A stretch of DNA of 64,000 bases from Pseudoalteromonas sp. T1lg23B (GTDB lineage Bacteria > Pseudomonadota > Gammaproteobacteria > Enterobacterales > Alteromonadaceae). How positions within the stretch are numbered: the stretch's first letter is position 1; every line of letters begins with the position of its first letter. The stretch spans positions 62,001-126,000 of the forward strand of contig NZ_PQBZ01000007.1 in NCBI RefSeq assembly GCF_002964665.1, written 5' to 3'. The notes beneath the pieces were generated by a model. It did no database searches. It was not told where the DNA came from and saw only the letters and a list, made by a program, of their open reading frames with translations. The position numbers and the translations under genes were made by a program. Shown here piece by piece: positions 46,001-53,863 of this stretch.

Positions 46001-46856
46001 ATTTGGTGGTCGCGGCTTATCTGGCACAGGCCCGAAAGCGGGTGGCCCTAACTACTTGTATCGTTTGGTGAAAGAAAAAGCGTCACCTGAAAACGTACAA
46101 ATGACCAACCTGACTTCTGATGAGCTTGAGACCCATGATTTCCCAGGTGCTGCAGAACAAGTTGATTTACTGATGCGCAACTCTATGCGCGATGAAAAAA
46201 TTTGGCGCAATACGGCGCTGAATGACCGCGTATCTTCTGTTCGTCAGCTGCTTGCTAAGATAGCAACTGTTGAGATCATCGATGAGTTGGCCGATGACTT
46301 AGCTAAAACACTTGCCGATGCTCGTGCACAGCTAAATAGACTTGAAAAGCGTATGCGCACCTATACGACCCTACCAGGTCCAACGGGTGAATCAAATACC
46401 TTACACCTAGAACCTCGCGGTTGTGTGGTGTGTTATGCGGACAAGAGTACTTCGTTTAACTTCTGGGCTATTTCTATCATCACGGCACTCGCCGCTGGTA
46501 ATACCGTGATCACGGTAGCGTCAGAACTGTTCTACGAAGAAGCACAAGCGTTCAGAGATAAGTTTATCTCAACGGGTATTGCCGAAGGGGTATTCCAAGT
46601 TGCGAAGCCGAACCAGCTACAAGCTATTTTGGCACATCCACATCTATCAGGTGCGGTTGTCGCGGCTCGATCTTCGCGTTTGGGTTATTTCAGTCAGCAG
46701 CTTGCTGCACGTTCAGGAGCAATTCTGCCGGTGATCAGTGCTGAATACTATGACACGCTAATCAACCGTCTAGTTACTGAAAAAACCATCAGTATTGATA
46801 CCACAGCATCAGGGGGTAACACCTCATTGATGACCTTGGTTGAAGACGAAGAATAA
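43053..46856 (+). CDS. putA: Bifunctional proline dehydrogenase / glutamate-semialdehyde dehydrogenase PutA
   Basis: Oxidises proline to glutamate: an FAD proline dehydrogenase domain feeds an NAD-dependent aldehyde dehydrogenase by internal channelling. The 1267-aa protein starts at the ATG at 43053, six bases after GAGGG. It begins directly with the helical arm region; the ribbon-helix-helix DNA-binding domain of E. coli PutA (about 47 residues) is absent. The PRODH barrel (about 180-480) has VRLVKGAYWD and RLHGMGE. The ALDH domain (about 560-1010) has SPWNFPLAIF, catalytic Glu in ETGGQN and catalytic Cys in GQRCSA. A C-terminal ALDH-like tail (about 1040-1260) follows. Control probably comes from the divergent Lrp-type regulator. 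Confidence 0.96.
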   Translation: MLYNGDLTTSCPIRQKIRDFYRIDENEVIDHILPLAEVGVTARSRAWERARQLVLNIRKDQDGQNGVDALLNEFSLSTEEGVVLMCLAEALLRVPDKETQDNLIRDKLAKGDWSSHLGSSDSLFVNASSWGLLVTGKMVNYTDKNKEQQFGVLKKTIGRLGEPVIRKSVNFAMKIMGKQFVMGQNIDEAIERAAEKEQKGYVYSYDMLGEGARTMADAERYFNSYMTAIHAIGKAANGRGPIKSPGISVKLSAIHPRYEFSHRERVMSEIVPKLKELALAAKKYDIGFTVDAEEADRLDISLDIIEAVFSDDELGDWQGFGLAVQAYQKRAIFVVEWLADLARRVGRRLMVRLVKGAYWDTEIKTTQQDGLNHFPVFTRKATTDVSYKACAIKLLEARDVLFPQFATHNAYTAATILEVAKGDNQGFEFQRLHGMGESLFDQVVENEKIQCRVYAPVGQHEDLLAYLVRRLLENGANSSFVNAIVDTSKPVESLLPDPVETLQGLRNKFNKQIKLPIELYGDERPNSKGMDLTDINTLTPFKENLDNWFSEHLIDESQVKEGHLAVRNPANHKEVVGQVRVHQSDDMQAMLENADKAFASWSQTPVKERADLLRRVADILERHHDELVAICIKEAGKVAQDSIDEVREAVDFCRYYAARAEELAQDERFEARGVILCISPWNFPLAIFLGQVAAAIVTGNTVIAKPAEQTSYIALRCIELMHTVGLPEHVVQPVIARGSEVGKHILPDERIQAVMFTGSTETGTLISQILAERNDIQVPLIAETGGQNCMIVDSTALPEQVVDDVISSGFQSAGQRCSALRVLFLQDDVADGIITMLKGALQELHVGDPSLLSTDVGPVIDEKALNTLTSHVEYLKSNGKLLFESKIPDNSENGAYFFAPRLYEIADLSVLKREVFGPIVHIVRYKANELDKVIDQINNTGYGLTMGVHSRIEERCQYLAKMSRAGNVYVNRNMIGAIVGVQPFGGRGLSGTGPKAGGPNYLYRLVKEKASPENVQMTNLTSDELETHDFPGAAEQVDLLMRNSMRDEKIWRNTALNDRVSSVRQLLAKIATVEIIDELADDLAKTLADARAQLNRLEKRMRTYTTLPGPTGESNTLHLEPRGCVVCYADKSTSFNFWAISIITALAAGNTVITVASELFYEEAQAFRDKFISTGIAEGVFQVAKPNQLQAILAHPHLSGAVVAARSSRLGYFSQQLAARSGAILPVISAEYYDTLINRLVTEKTISIDTTASGGNTSLMTLVEDEE

Positions 46857-46873
46857 ATCGATTTATCGTAAAT

Positions 46874-46902
46874 AAAAAAGCCAGCATATGTTGGCTTTTT
46901 TT
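46874..46902 (+). terminator. Rho-independent terminator of putA
   Basis: AAAAAAGCCAGCA pairs with TGTTGGCTTTTTT (one G-T pair) around a two-base centre, followed by T. It lies 18 bases after the stop. The following 120 bases before 47029 show no other feature. Confidence 0.88.
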
Positions 46903-47028
46903 CTGCCCCAGTGATGCCATTCGTTGGTAAAAACATCCTAAATTCTCATCATAATTTATTCTTACTGCGCTTTTATTTGAAGGATTCTTTGCTAACCTTA
47001 AATTACTTGCCATTTCTAAGATACTACC

Positions 47029-48267
47029 GTGAAAACCATAGATATCAGTGAGTTAAAACCTGGGATGTTCGTTGTTGGCGTGACCAAACAAACTGGGCAT
47101 GTGAAAGTGAAAAATCAAGGCTGGGTGAAAACACAAGATGGTATCCAACATCTACTCAAAGCAGGTGTTATGGCTGTAGAAATAGACCCTGATAAAACCC
47201 TTGGTACGCCCCAAGAAGCCCCCCAAGAAACCAATGAGCAACTCAAATCAGAACCAACACCGGAGCCTGTTTTACCATCAAAAAGCGCTTCTCCAAAAGC
47301 TCATGACCCATGGCATAAATCAACCTCAATAGAAAGTGAACTCGATAAAGCCAATGAGCTCTATCAGCAAGCTAAAGCGCTCCAAGAAAAAACATTTTCT
47401 GACCTAAAACAAGGGAACCAAATAGACTTATCACCATTTCAGGATACCGCCGATGGGTTGATTGATTCTGTATTTCGAAACCAAGATGCGCTGGCCTGCA
47501 TCGCGCAAATCAAAGAAAAAGACGCATATCTGTTAGAGCATTCAATTAATGTCGCTATTTTAGTAAGTATTCTAGCCAAGCATTTGTCATTAGATAGACA
47601 TATTATTGAACAGATCACCCTAGGTGCATTGCTACATGATATTGGGAAAATCCAAGTGCCAGATGAGATTTTGCATAAGCCTGGCGCACTCAGTCATGAA
47701 GAATATGAGCAGATGAAACAACACGCTCGTTACAGCTATGACATCGTTTCCGATGCCAAACTTGGCGACATTGCGACTGAAATTGCAGGCTTTCATCACG
47801 AGCGCTTAGATGGAAGTGGCTACCCGTTTTGCAAAACAGCGGAGCAGCTTTCCCAATATGTACGTATGGTTGCAATCGTCGACAGCTATGATGCCATTAC
47901 CTCTGAGCGTGTTTACAAAAATGGAAAAACGCCCGTTGCCGCATTTAAAATTTTGCGAGAGCATGTACCACACCACTATGATGAATCACTTCTCAACGCC
48001 TTTATTCATTGTGTTGGCGTATTCCCTGTAGGCACACTGGTAAAACTCAAAAGTCAGCGCGTTGGTATCATCAGTCAAAGTAACCCCGATACACCTCTAC
48101 AACCCGTGGTCAAAGTTTTTTACCACGCCAAAAACATGCACTACACAGAGGTGCGAGACATCGACCTATCCAGTAAACGTGTGGAAGATGAGATTGAAGC
48201 CGCTATTAAGCCAGAAGAATTCAGCCTCAATCTGATGAAGTTCTTTAAACATTCAATGCTGCCATAA
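47029..48267 (+). CDS. HD-GYP domain cyclic-di-GMP phosphodiesterase with N-terminal DUF3391
   Basis: Cytoplasmic protein of 412 aa starting at GTG 47029. It has an N-terminal DUF3391 domain (about 1-60, SELKPGMFVVGV), a Pro-rich and charged linker, and an HD-GYP domain (about 150-330). This domain holds HSINVAIL, LLHDIGKI, HHERLDGSGYP and DSYDAITSERVY, so the metal-binding His/Asp residues and the GYP motif are present. The expected activity is hydrolysis of cyclic di-GMP. The start has only a weak ribosome site. It ends three bases from the convergent gspB, and the two stop codons lie in one inverted repeat. Confidence 0.88.
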   Translation: MKTIDISELKPGMFVVGVTKQTGHVKVKNQGWVKTQDGIQHLLKAGVMAVEIDPDKTLGTPQEAPQETNEQLKSEPTPEPVLPSKSASPKAHDPWHKSTSIESELDKANELYQQAKALQEKTFSDLKQGNQIDLSPFQDTADGLIDSVFRNQDALACIAQIKEKDAYLLEHSINVAILVSILAKHLSLDRHIIEQITLGALLHDIGKIQVPDEILHKPGALSHEEYEQMKQHARYSYDIVSDAKLGDIATEIAGFHHERLDGSGYPFCKTAEQLSQYVRMVAIVDSYDAITSERVYKNGKTPVAAFKILREHVPHHYDESLLNAFIHCVGVFPVGTLVKLKSQRVGIISQSNPDTPLQPVVKVFYHAKNMHYTEVRDIDLSSKRVEDEIEAAIKPEEFSLNLMKFFKHSMLP

Positions 48268-48280
48268 TACTTATGGCAGC
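48258..48280. repeat. Perfect inverted repeat spanning the stop codons of two convergent genes
   Basis: GCTGCCATAA (48258-48267) and TTATGGCAGC (48271-48280) are exact 10-base complements with a TAC loop. Each arm is the last Leu-Pro-stop of one gene, so both proteins end in Leu-Pro. The RNA of either strand can form the hairpin, but no T run follows, so it is a weak terminator candidate at best. Confidence 0.7.
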
Positions 48281-49329
48281 CAGTCTTGCATCGCTTTCAT
48301 GCTGAACTCATAACCATCAAAATCGAACAAAGCCTGCTCAGGCGTTATTTCTAACAATTTAAGCGCACCGATGCTATCCCCTTCATACAACTCTCGGTTG
48401 TTTAGCTTAATCCAACGTTTTTCAGGGTCGGTTGCATAGATATGTGCCTGATAGCGCAATGTTGGCAGTGATTGCTGTAAAGAGTTAGGTAACAATTCAA
48501 CTGGAGTTGCCCGAGCCGAATCTTTACTGCTGGCAGTGATTTGATGCGGTTGATTGTTTTGTGTTTCAACAACAGCCTGTGCAAATGCCTCTTTTAGCTC
48601 TTTTGATACTCCAGCCAATTCGGGGTCTTGCATGTTCTGTGCAGCTGACTGACTGAGTGGTTTACCTAACACCCTATATTGACTTAAATCTTCCGTTGTT
48701 CCAGATGCCATTGGCTGTAGTTGAGGTAACTGTTGCTGTGACGAAGCCTGTGGCAAACTTTGCTGAGCAAACTGCGCAGTGCCTTGTGAAGCAACTTGCT
48801 GCGGCATTGCGTTAAACACTTGCTGGTTCACAACAGGCACCAATTGCTGTCGATACACCGGCTGACCACTGGCATCCACCCCTATCTGAACCGACATCCA
48901 TTGGTACTGTACCTGAGGGTTCATAACAGCATTATTTGCCATAGGTTGCGTTAGGGGCTGTGAAGCAGGTATCGGTATCCCTGTGTTAGCCGTTACGGGG
49001 GGGGATGCAGGTGTGACTGTGTTTGTCGCCTTCTCAGCTGTGTCGGCAACGGCGACTTTAGCAGTCTCACCGCGTTCCTCACCTGACTCATTCACGCTTT
49101 GCTCAGCCTTAGCTTGCTTGGGCTGCTGTTGCTGCGCAAACGAGGATTGCACGAAGTGACCACTTAGGTAGCCCGCAAAAGTGAACCCACCAACTAGCAC
49201 CACCGCCGACAGACCAAATACCACTGTACGATAGAGTTTAAGTTGTTTTTGGTGCTGGTAAGCTAAGTGATCCTGCTCACTATGCCCTGCTTGCTGCGAT
49301 TGCTTTAATGCATTAACTAAATACGACAT
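48271..49329 (-). CDS. gspB: Type II secretion assembly protein GspB (ExeB-like)
   Basis: Inner-membrane protein of 352 aa that with GspA helps place the GspD secretin in the outer membrane. It has a short cytoplasmic N-terminus, one membrane segment (about 34-57), a long Gln/Pro/Ala-rich periplasmic linker (about 60-285) and the C-terminal T2SSB domain in the last 60 residues (with HIYATDPEKRWIKLN and LYEGDSIG). The low-complexity linker, with many Gln, should reach through the peptidoglycan layer. It follows gspA by ten bases, in the same transcript. No other gsp gene is in the window. Confidence 0.85.
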   Translation of the reverse strand: MSYLVNALKQSQQAGHSEQDHLAYQHQKQLKLYRTVVFGLSAVVLVGGFTFAGYLSGHFVQSSFAQQQQPKQAKAEQSVNESGEERGETAKVAVADTAEKATNTVTPASPPVTANTGIPIPASQPLTQPMANNAVMNPQVQYQWMSVQIGVDASGQPVYRQQLVPVVNQQVFNAMPQQVASQGTAQFAQQSLPQASSQQQLPQLQPMASGTTEDLSQYRVLGKPLSQSAAQNMQDPELAGVSKELKEAFAQAVVETQNNQPHQITASSKDSARATPVELLPNSLQQSLPTLRYQAHIYATDPEKRWIKLNNRELYEGDSIGALKLLEITPEQALFDFDGYEFSMKAMQDWLP

Positions 49330-49339
49330 AACTCACCAA

Positions 49340-50254
49340 TTAAAAAACAAATGAAAGAACAAAACCAAACGCGAAGCTTGCTAAAGCTGCTGATGACAGC
49401 CACCAAACTTGAGATTTGGCCGGTCTGGATTTTTCAGGGACTAAATTAAGCGGCAACGCCTCTTTGGCGGCCTGCATCGCTATCTTTTTATCCACAACTT
49501 GCTGTTGTGCAGAGTAGGCCCCCAATAGGCATCTATCCGCCAGCAGATTCAACAGCCTAGGGATCCCCGCCGTCACTTTATGCATGTAAGCAATCGCATC
49601 ATGATTAAATATCATCGTTTGACTGCCTGCCTTTTGTAATCGGTGCTGAATGTAGGCATACACTTGTGACTGAGTTAATGGCAGTAAATGATAACGAGCG
49701 GTGATGCGCTGGGCCAACTGACGCAACTCATTGCGTTGTAACAGGTGTTGCAGCTCAGGTTGTCCAACCAACACAATTTGCAGTAATTTCTTATGGTCAG
49801 TTTCCAAATTGGTCAATAAACGCAACTGCTCTAATACCTCTGCCGCAAGATGCTGTGCCTCATCAATGATCAACATGGTGTGACCACCTGTCGCATGGTT
49901 TTCGAGTAATCTGGCTTTAATTAAATCGGTTAATACTTTCAAGCTAGCCTGCTGGGCAGGATAGTCGATTTTCAATTCATCACAAATACTGGCGAGCAGC
50001 TCTATCTCTGACAAGGCGGGGTTTAAAATAAACGCTACCTGAGTGGTTTCAGGTAACTGTGCCAGCATACTGCGAGTGACGGTGGTTTTTCCTGTGCCCA
50101 CTTCACCCGTCAACAATACAAACCCCCCTGCATCTCCCAAGCCATATGTTAAGTGCGCAAGTGCTTCTTTGTGTCTGTCACTTAAAAATAAATATTCAGG
50201 ATTGGGGGCAATGGAAAACGGTTTTTCGCTTAGTCCAAAATAGCGTAAATACAC
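49340..50254 (-). CDS. gspA: AAA+ ATPase GspA (ExeA-like), short form
   Basis: ATPase of 304 aa that works with GspB in secretin assembly. Walker A is GEVGTGKT at residues 50-57, Walker B is MLIIDE with D131-E132, and a sensor-like IVLVGQPEL follows. A C-terminal membrane segment ends the protein (about 283-304). Aeromonas ExeA is about 547 aa with a periplasmic peptidoglycan-binding domain after the membrane segment; that part is missing here, so peptidoglycan contact must come from GspB or elsewhere. Similar short proteins are known as TniB/ExeA-like ATPases, but the gspB neighbour fixes the role. It is divergent from cca. Confidence 0.85.
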   Translation of the reverse strand: MYLRYFGLSEKPFSIAPNPEYLFLSDRHKEALAHLTYGLGDAGGFVLLTGEVGTGKTTVTRSMLAQLPETTQVAFILNPALSEIELLASICDELKIDYPAQQASLKVLTDLIKARLLENHATGGHTMLIIDEAQHLAAEVLEQLRLLTNLETDHKKLLQIVLVGQPELQHLLQRNELRQLAQRITARYHLLPLTQSQVYAYIQHRLQKAGSQTMIFNHDAIAYMHKVTAGIPRLLNLLADRCLLGAYSAQQQVVDKKIAMQAAKEALPLNLVPEKSRPAKSQVWWLSSAALASFAFGFVLSFVF

Positions 50255-50284
50255 GATGCGTCTCTTTATTGTTATGATGGTGCC

Positions 50285-50290
50285 TATAAT
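50285..50290 (+). promoter_or_regulatory. -10 element of a predicted cca promoter
   Basis: A perfect TATAAT 68 bases before the cca start, within the gap shared with the divergent gspA. The -35 region 17 bases upstream is poor (CTCTTT), so this is a moderate call. Confidence 0.4.
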
Positions 50291-50357
50291 GGCAAAAAAA
50301 CACGGTAAGTTAAAACCCTGTTTCTAATTTTGCGTAATTTGTTTATTTGAGGCTAAT

Positions 50358-51467
50358 ATGCAAGTGTATCTAGTTGGCGGTGCTGTACGTGATGAGCTTT
50401 TACAACGCCCTGTTACCGAAAGAGATTATGTAGTGGTTGGTGCCACACCTGAGCAAATGCTCGCGCTTGGCTACAGCCAAGTAGGAAAAGACTTTCCAGT
50501 TTTTTTACACCCAGAAACAAAAGAAGAATACGCCCTTGCTAGAACAGAGCGTAAACAAGGTCAGGGTTATGGTGGATTTATTTGTGATTTTGCGCCAACC
50601 ATAACACTTGAACAAGATCTATACCGTAGAGACTTAACCGTCAATGCCATTGCTAAAGACCAACAAGGAAACTTGATTGACCCTTATAATGGACAACAAG
50701 ACATCAACAATCGTGTCTTACGTCATGTCAGTGACGCATTCAGTGAAGACCCTTTACGCGTGTTACGTGTCGCGCGCTTTGCAGCTAGATACCATTACCT
50801 AGGCTTTAGCATCGCACCTGAAACCCAACAATTGATGACGCAAATGGTCGCAAGCCAAGAACTGGCCACGCTTACCAAGGAACGTGTTTGGATGGAAATT
50901 GAAAAAAGCCTCACTGATGGCCAAATTGAAGTCTTTTGCAATATCTTACAAAAGGTAGGTGCGCTGACTTTAATTATGCCTATGCTCACCTATTGGAGCG
51001 AGGAGCATGCAAAGCAATTGGCAAGCGCCATCCAGTCACTTGATAACACGCAAGCAAATTACAAACTCATCCAATTTTGCTTGTGGTTAGCACCTAGCTC
51101 ACTAGATGCTCTAGAGGGCATTGAACAGCGACTTAAAATCCCAAACAAGTACGCACAAAGTGCCCGTGATTATTGTCAACACCAAGCACTTTTATTACAC
51201 AGTAAAATCGACGTAAGCGCAGCGCTTGCAATGTTTAATCAGCTTGACCTATGGCGTCGCCCCGAACGCTTTGACCTGCTTTGCCAAGTTGCGCAGAGCG
51301 ATGCTCAAATACACAATGATGTGATCGATACGTTACAACAAGCCGCACAGGCTGCTCTGGCAGTTGCGCCACAAAGCATCATCGCACAAGGTTTCAAGGG
51401 GGTCGAAATAAAGCATCAACTGGCTCTAGCTAGAGAACGTGCGATTAAACAGATATTAATGCCATAA
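50358..51467 (+). CDS. cca: CCA-adding tRNA nucleotidyltransferase without an HD domain
   Basis: Adds or repairs the 3' CCA of tRNAs. The 369-aa protein has the nucleotidyltransferase start VYLVGGAVRDELL (residues 3-15), RDYVVVG with the metal-binding Asp pair region, RRDLTVNAIA and the EDPLRVLRVARFAARY neck helix. E. coli Cca is 412 aa with a C-terminal HD phosphohydrolase domain. Here the C-terminal part (about 225-365) is shorter and I find no HxxxHD-type motif, so phosphatase and phosphodiesterase activities are not expected. It is convergent with uppP. Confidence 0.92.
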   Translation: MQVYLVGGAVRDELLQRPVTERDYVVVGATPEQMLALGYSQVGKDFPVFLHPETKEEYALARTERKQGQGYGGFICDFAPTITLEQDLYRRDLTVNAIAKDQQGNLIDPYNGQQDINNRVLRHVSDAFSEDPLRVLRVARFAARYHYLGFSIAPETQQLMTQMVASQELATLTKERVWMEIEKSLTDGQIEVFCNILQKVGALTLIMPMLTYWSEEHAKQLASAIQSLDNTQANYKLIQFCLWLAPSSLDALEGIEQRLKIPNKYAQSARDYCQHQALLLHSKIDVSAALAMFNQLDLWRRPERFDLLCQVAQSDAQIHNDVIDTLQQAAQAALAVAPQSIIAQGFKGVEIKHQLALARERAIKQILMP

Positions 51468-51470
51468 ATA

Positions 51471-51497
51471 AAAAAGCCCGCATTATCCGATGCGGGC
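51471..51497 (-). terminator. Rho-independent terminator of uppP, possibly bidirectional
   Basis: GCCCGCAT (51476-51483) pairs with ATGCGGGC (51490-51497) around a six-base loop. On the minus strand it is followed by a T run, 20 bases after the uppP stop. On the plus strand the tail is only CTTGTG, so it serves cca less well. Confidence 0.82.
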
Positions 51498-51516
51498 CTT
51501 GTGAAACTGATGACAG

Positions 51517-52320
51517 TTACCAAAGTAAAAATGCAAACAATGCACCACCGAGCAACAACCTGTAGATCACAAAAGGCATCATGCCCATTCTTTCAATGAC
51601 CTTTAAGAAAAAGTGAATACACGCGTATGCGGTGATAAATGACAATATCGACCCCAACACGATGGCATTCCAGCTAATAATTTCCTCACTGCTTGAAAGC
51701 TTATAGACGTAATACGACCCAGCCGCAGCAATCACGGGAATAGACATTAAAAACGAAAAGCGCGCAGCGCTTTGCTTATTTAATCCAAGCAATAGACCCA
51801 CCGTCATAGTGATCCCCGAGCGTGAAGTACCAGGAAATATCATCGCAACTACTTGAGATAAACCAATCAGCAATGCACTTAACCAGTTAAGCTGATAAAT
51901 GTTTTTTAACTGTTTTGCACTTTTATCGGCATACCAAAGTAATAAACCAAACACAACGGTGGTGGTGGCAATGATCCAAGCATTACGCGAATAAACTTCA
52001 ACAAAATCTTTTACTAAATAACCAATAATCAACGATGGAATAGTAGCAATCAGTATCCACCAGCCTAACTGACTGTCATCGCTTCTGCCTTGTGCACCAA
52101 AAGAAGCAAACCATGCGCCCAGAATATCTGTCACTTCTTTACGAAAATAAATCACCACCGCCAATAAAGTCCCCACATGCACTGCAACATCAAAAGCAGT
52201 GCCTTGGTCGGCCCAACCCAATATTTGCGACGGTAAAATAAGATGAGCAGAGCTCGATATCGGTAAAAACTCCGTTAATCCCTGAACTAACGCCAAAACT
52301 ATAATTTCAATAATACTCAC
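51517..52320 (-). CDS. uppP: Undecaprenyl-diphosphatase UppP (BacA)
   Basis: Inner-membrane phosphatase that makes undecaprenyl phosphate from the diphosphate for peptidoglycan and other envelope polymers. From the GTG at 52320 it is 267 aa (E. coli 273) with about eight membrane segments. The two catalytic motifs [15 protein letters not shown] (near residues 13-27) and FPGTSRSG are intact. The GTG overlaps the folK stop (GTGA), and a GGAG lies about 11 bases upstream, so translation is coupled. The frame is open further to 52344 but inside folK. Confidence 0.95.
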   Translation of the reverse strand: MSIIEIIVLALVQGLTEFLPISSSAHLILPSQILGWADQGTAFDVAVHVGTLLAVVIYFRKEVTDILGAWFASFGAQGRSDDSQLGWWILIATIPSLIIGYLVKDFVEVYSRNAWIIATTTVVFGLLLWYADKSAKQLKNIYQLNWLSALLIGLSQVVAMIFPGTSRSGITMTVGLLLGLNKQSAARFSFLMSIPVIAAAGSYYVYKLSSSEEIISWNAIVLGSILSFITAYACIHFFLKVIERMGMMPFVIYRLLLGGALFAFLLW

Positions 52321-52805
52321 GGCAACGAAAACTCCACTTTCCACAATTTTTGATTCGGGTTGTCATAGGCTTGCCAAATATCGGCAATACTTTTTTTATG
52401 TACAGGATGAATGTGATCTGGAGCAATCTCATAGAGGGGTAATAACACAAACGCATTTTTGGTTATTTCATCTCTAGGTAGTTGAGCAGGTTGCTCACAG
52501 ATCACGTCATTATAAAATAGTAAATCAAGGTCTAAGGTTCGCGGACTAAACTTTTTGTCCTGACGAGTTCGACCATTATCCAGTTCAATTTGTTTTAGCA
52601 ACACACACACCTGTGCTAACGACAGATCTGTTGATGCACTCAATACAGAGTTGTAAAAATTACTGCCATTAAAGCCAACGGCTACACTCTCATATACGCT
52701 AGAATGCGTATAGTTCGGGAAATGTTTAATCAATGCCCTTAAACCAGCTTTTAAGTTATGCTCACGATTTACGTTTGAACCAAGACTGATATAAATCTGC
52801 GCCAT
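52317..52805 (-). CDS. folK: 2-amino-4-hydroxy-6-hydroxymethyldihydropteridine diphosphokinase FolK
   Basis: Transfers pyrophosphate from ATP to 6-hydroxymethyl-dihydropterin in folate synthesis. The 162-aa protein has the N-terminal YISLGSN (residues 4-10), the pterin-binding loop with FYNSV, the [18 protein letters not shown] signature with the metal-binding Asp pair, and [15 protein letters not shown]. It lies in the folB-folK-uppP operon; folB ends three bases before its ATG. E. coli keeps folK elsewhere with pcnB. Confidence 0.94.
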   Translation of the reverse strand: MAQIYISLGSNVNREHNLKAGLRALIKHFPNYTHSSVYESVAVGFNGSNFYNSVLSASTDLSLAQVCVLLKQIELDNGRTRQDKKFSPRTLDLDLLFYNDVICEQPAQLPRDEITKNAFVLLPLYEIAPDHIHPVHKKSIADIWQAYDNPNQKLWKVEFSLP

Positions 52806-52807
52806 AA

Positions 52808-53161
52808 CTAACTTTTCACTCTGGTGATTTCAACACCAACCGTCTGGGCAGCAGCGACCGCTGCAGGCTTACTGACCTTTATGGTGACTTGCTGAACATT
52901 AAATTCAGCCAAGATCAGTGCCGCCAACTGCTCCAACAGTGTTTCAAGTAATTCCACAGGTTGCGCGGTCGTATGGGCAATAACGCGCTCACTCACTTTG
53001 GCGTAATCCACCGCAAAGTTTATATCATCACTTTGGGCGGCGGCCGAAATGTCGGTCAACATCTCAATATCAAAGTACAAGCTTTGTTTACTTTCCTTCT
53101 CAAAGTCGTAAACTCCTATTATAGTTTCGACGTGTAGTTGTGAGATATAGACCTTATCCAT
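52808..53161 (-). CDS. folB: Dihydroneopterin aldolase FolB
   Basis: Splits dihydroneopterin to 6-hydroxymethyl-dihydropterin and glycolaldehyde, supplying the substrate of FolK encoded next. The 117-aa protein (E. coli 122) has the conserved TIIGVYDFEK near the N-terminus (catalytic Glu) and the DYAKVSERV segment, then VELLETLLEQLA. The C-terminal strand VTIKVSKPAAV has the catalytic Lys. It is the first gene of folB-folK-uppP and divergent from plsY, as in E. coli. Confidence 0.95.
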   Translation of the reverse strand: MDKVYISQLHVETIIGVYDFEKESKQSLYFDIEMLTDISAAAQSDDINFAVDYAKVSERVIAHTTAQPVELLETLLEQLAALILAEFNVQQVTIKVSKPAAVAAAQTVGVEITRVKS

Positions 53162-53208
53162 TGATACTCCACTGATTGCATAACTGGGTTCTGTGACTAC
53201 TTATTAAG

Positions 53209-53217
53209 TTATCCACA
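53209..53217 (+). promoter_or_regulatory. Single perfect DnaA box between folB and plsY
   Basis: TTATCCACA is an exact high-affinity DnaA box. It lies in the 114-bp divergent promoter region of folB and plsY. One box alone does not make an origin; it may tune either gene, or be chance. Confidence 0.45.
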
Positions 53218-53275
53218 GTCGGCATAGAAACGCCGATCATAGCCGAAAACGTCACAAGACAAAATAAGGAAAAAC

Positions 53276-53863
53276 GTGTTAGTTAGTTTAATCTGTCTCT
53301 GTGCCTATTTAATTGGCTCTATCTCATCAGCCGTATTGGTGTGTCGTGTGTTCGGCTTGCCCGATCCGCGCTTTGCGGGTTCACACAACCCAGGTGCGAC
53401 AAATGTACTACGCTTGGGAGGAAAACTACCCGCGGTACTCGTGTTGGTGTTCGATATTCTTAAGGGCACAATCCCTGTGTGGGGCGCCTATTTCTTACAG
53501 ATTGAACCAATTTGGCTTGGTGCTGTTGCTGTCGCAGCATGTTTAGGTCACATTTATCCGGTATTTTTTCATTTCAATGGCGGTAAGGCTGTCGCCACTG
53601 CCTTTGGTGCGCTACTACCGATAGGCTTATCGCTTGGCGGGTTACTTATCAGTACTTGGCTATTAGTTTTGTGGATCACTCGCTACTCATCGTTGGCGGC
53701 CATCACTGCAGTGACTCTGGCGCCACTGTATACATGGTGGATCAAACCTATCTACACACTTCCAGTGAGCTTTTTAACCGTTGTGATCATCCTTCGACAT
53801 AGGGCAAATATTAAAAGGCTCCTGCAAGGTAAGGAGCCAAAGGTCGGGCGTAAAAAGAGCTAA
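53276..53863 (+). CDS. plsY: Glycerol-3-phosphate acyltransferase PlsY
   Basis: Inner-membrane enzyme that acylates glycerol 3-phosphate with acyl phosphate in phospholipid synthesis. The 195-aa protein starts at a GTG with TAAGGA five bases before it. It has five membrane segments and the three PlsY motifs: [30 protein letters not shown] and the later loop before [10 protein letters not shown]. The basic tail ends VGRKKS. The stop overlaps the stop of the convergent tsaD by four bases within a short palindrome. Confidence 0.95.
   Translation: MLVSLICLCAYLIGSISSAVLVCRVFGLPDPRFAGSHNPGATNVLRLGGKLPAVLVLVFDILKGTIPVWGAYFLQIEPIWLGAVAVAACLGHIYPVFFHFNGGKAVATAFGALLPIGLSLGGLLISTWLLVLWITRYSSLAAITAVTLAPLYTWWIKPIYTLPVSFLTVVIILRHRANIKRLLQGKEPKVGRKKS

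Noticed and set aside
49488..49496. A second exact TTATCCACA (DnaA box)
   Set aside because: It lies inside the gspA coding region with no cluster of boxes or AT-rich unwinding element, so it is taken as chance.
53817..53839. GGCTCC-N-GGAGCC inverted repeat near the plsY 3' end
   Set aside because: It is inside the coding region before the stop and lacks a T tail, so it is not called a terminator.
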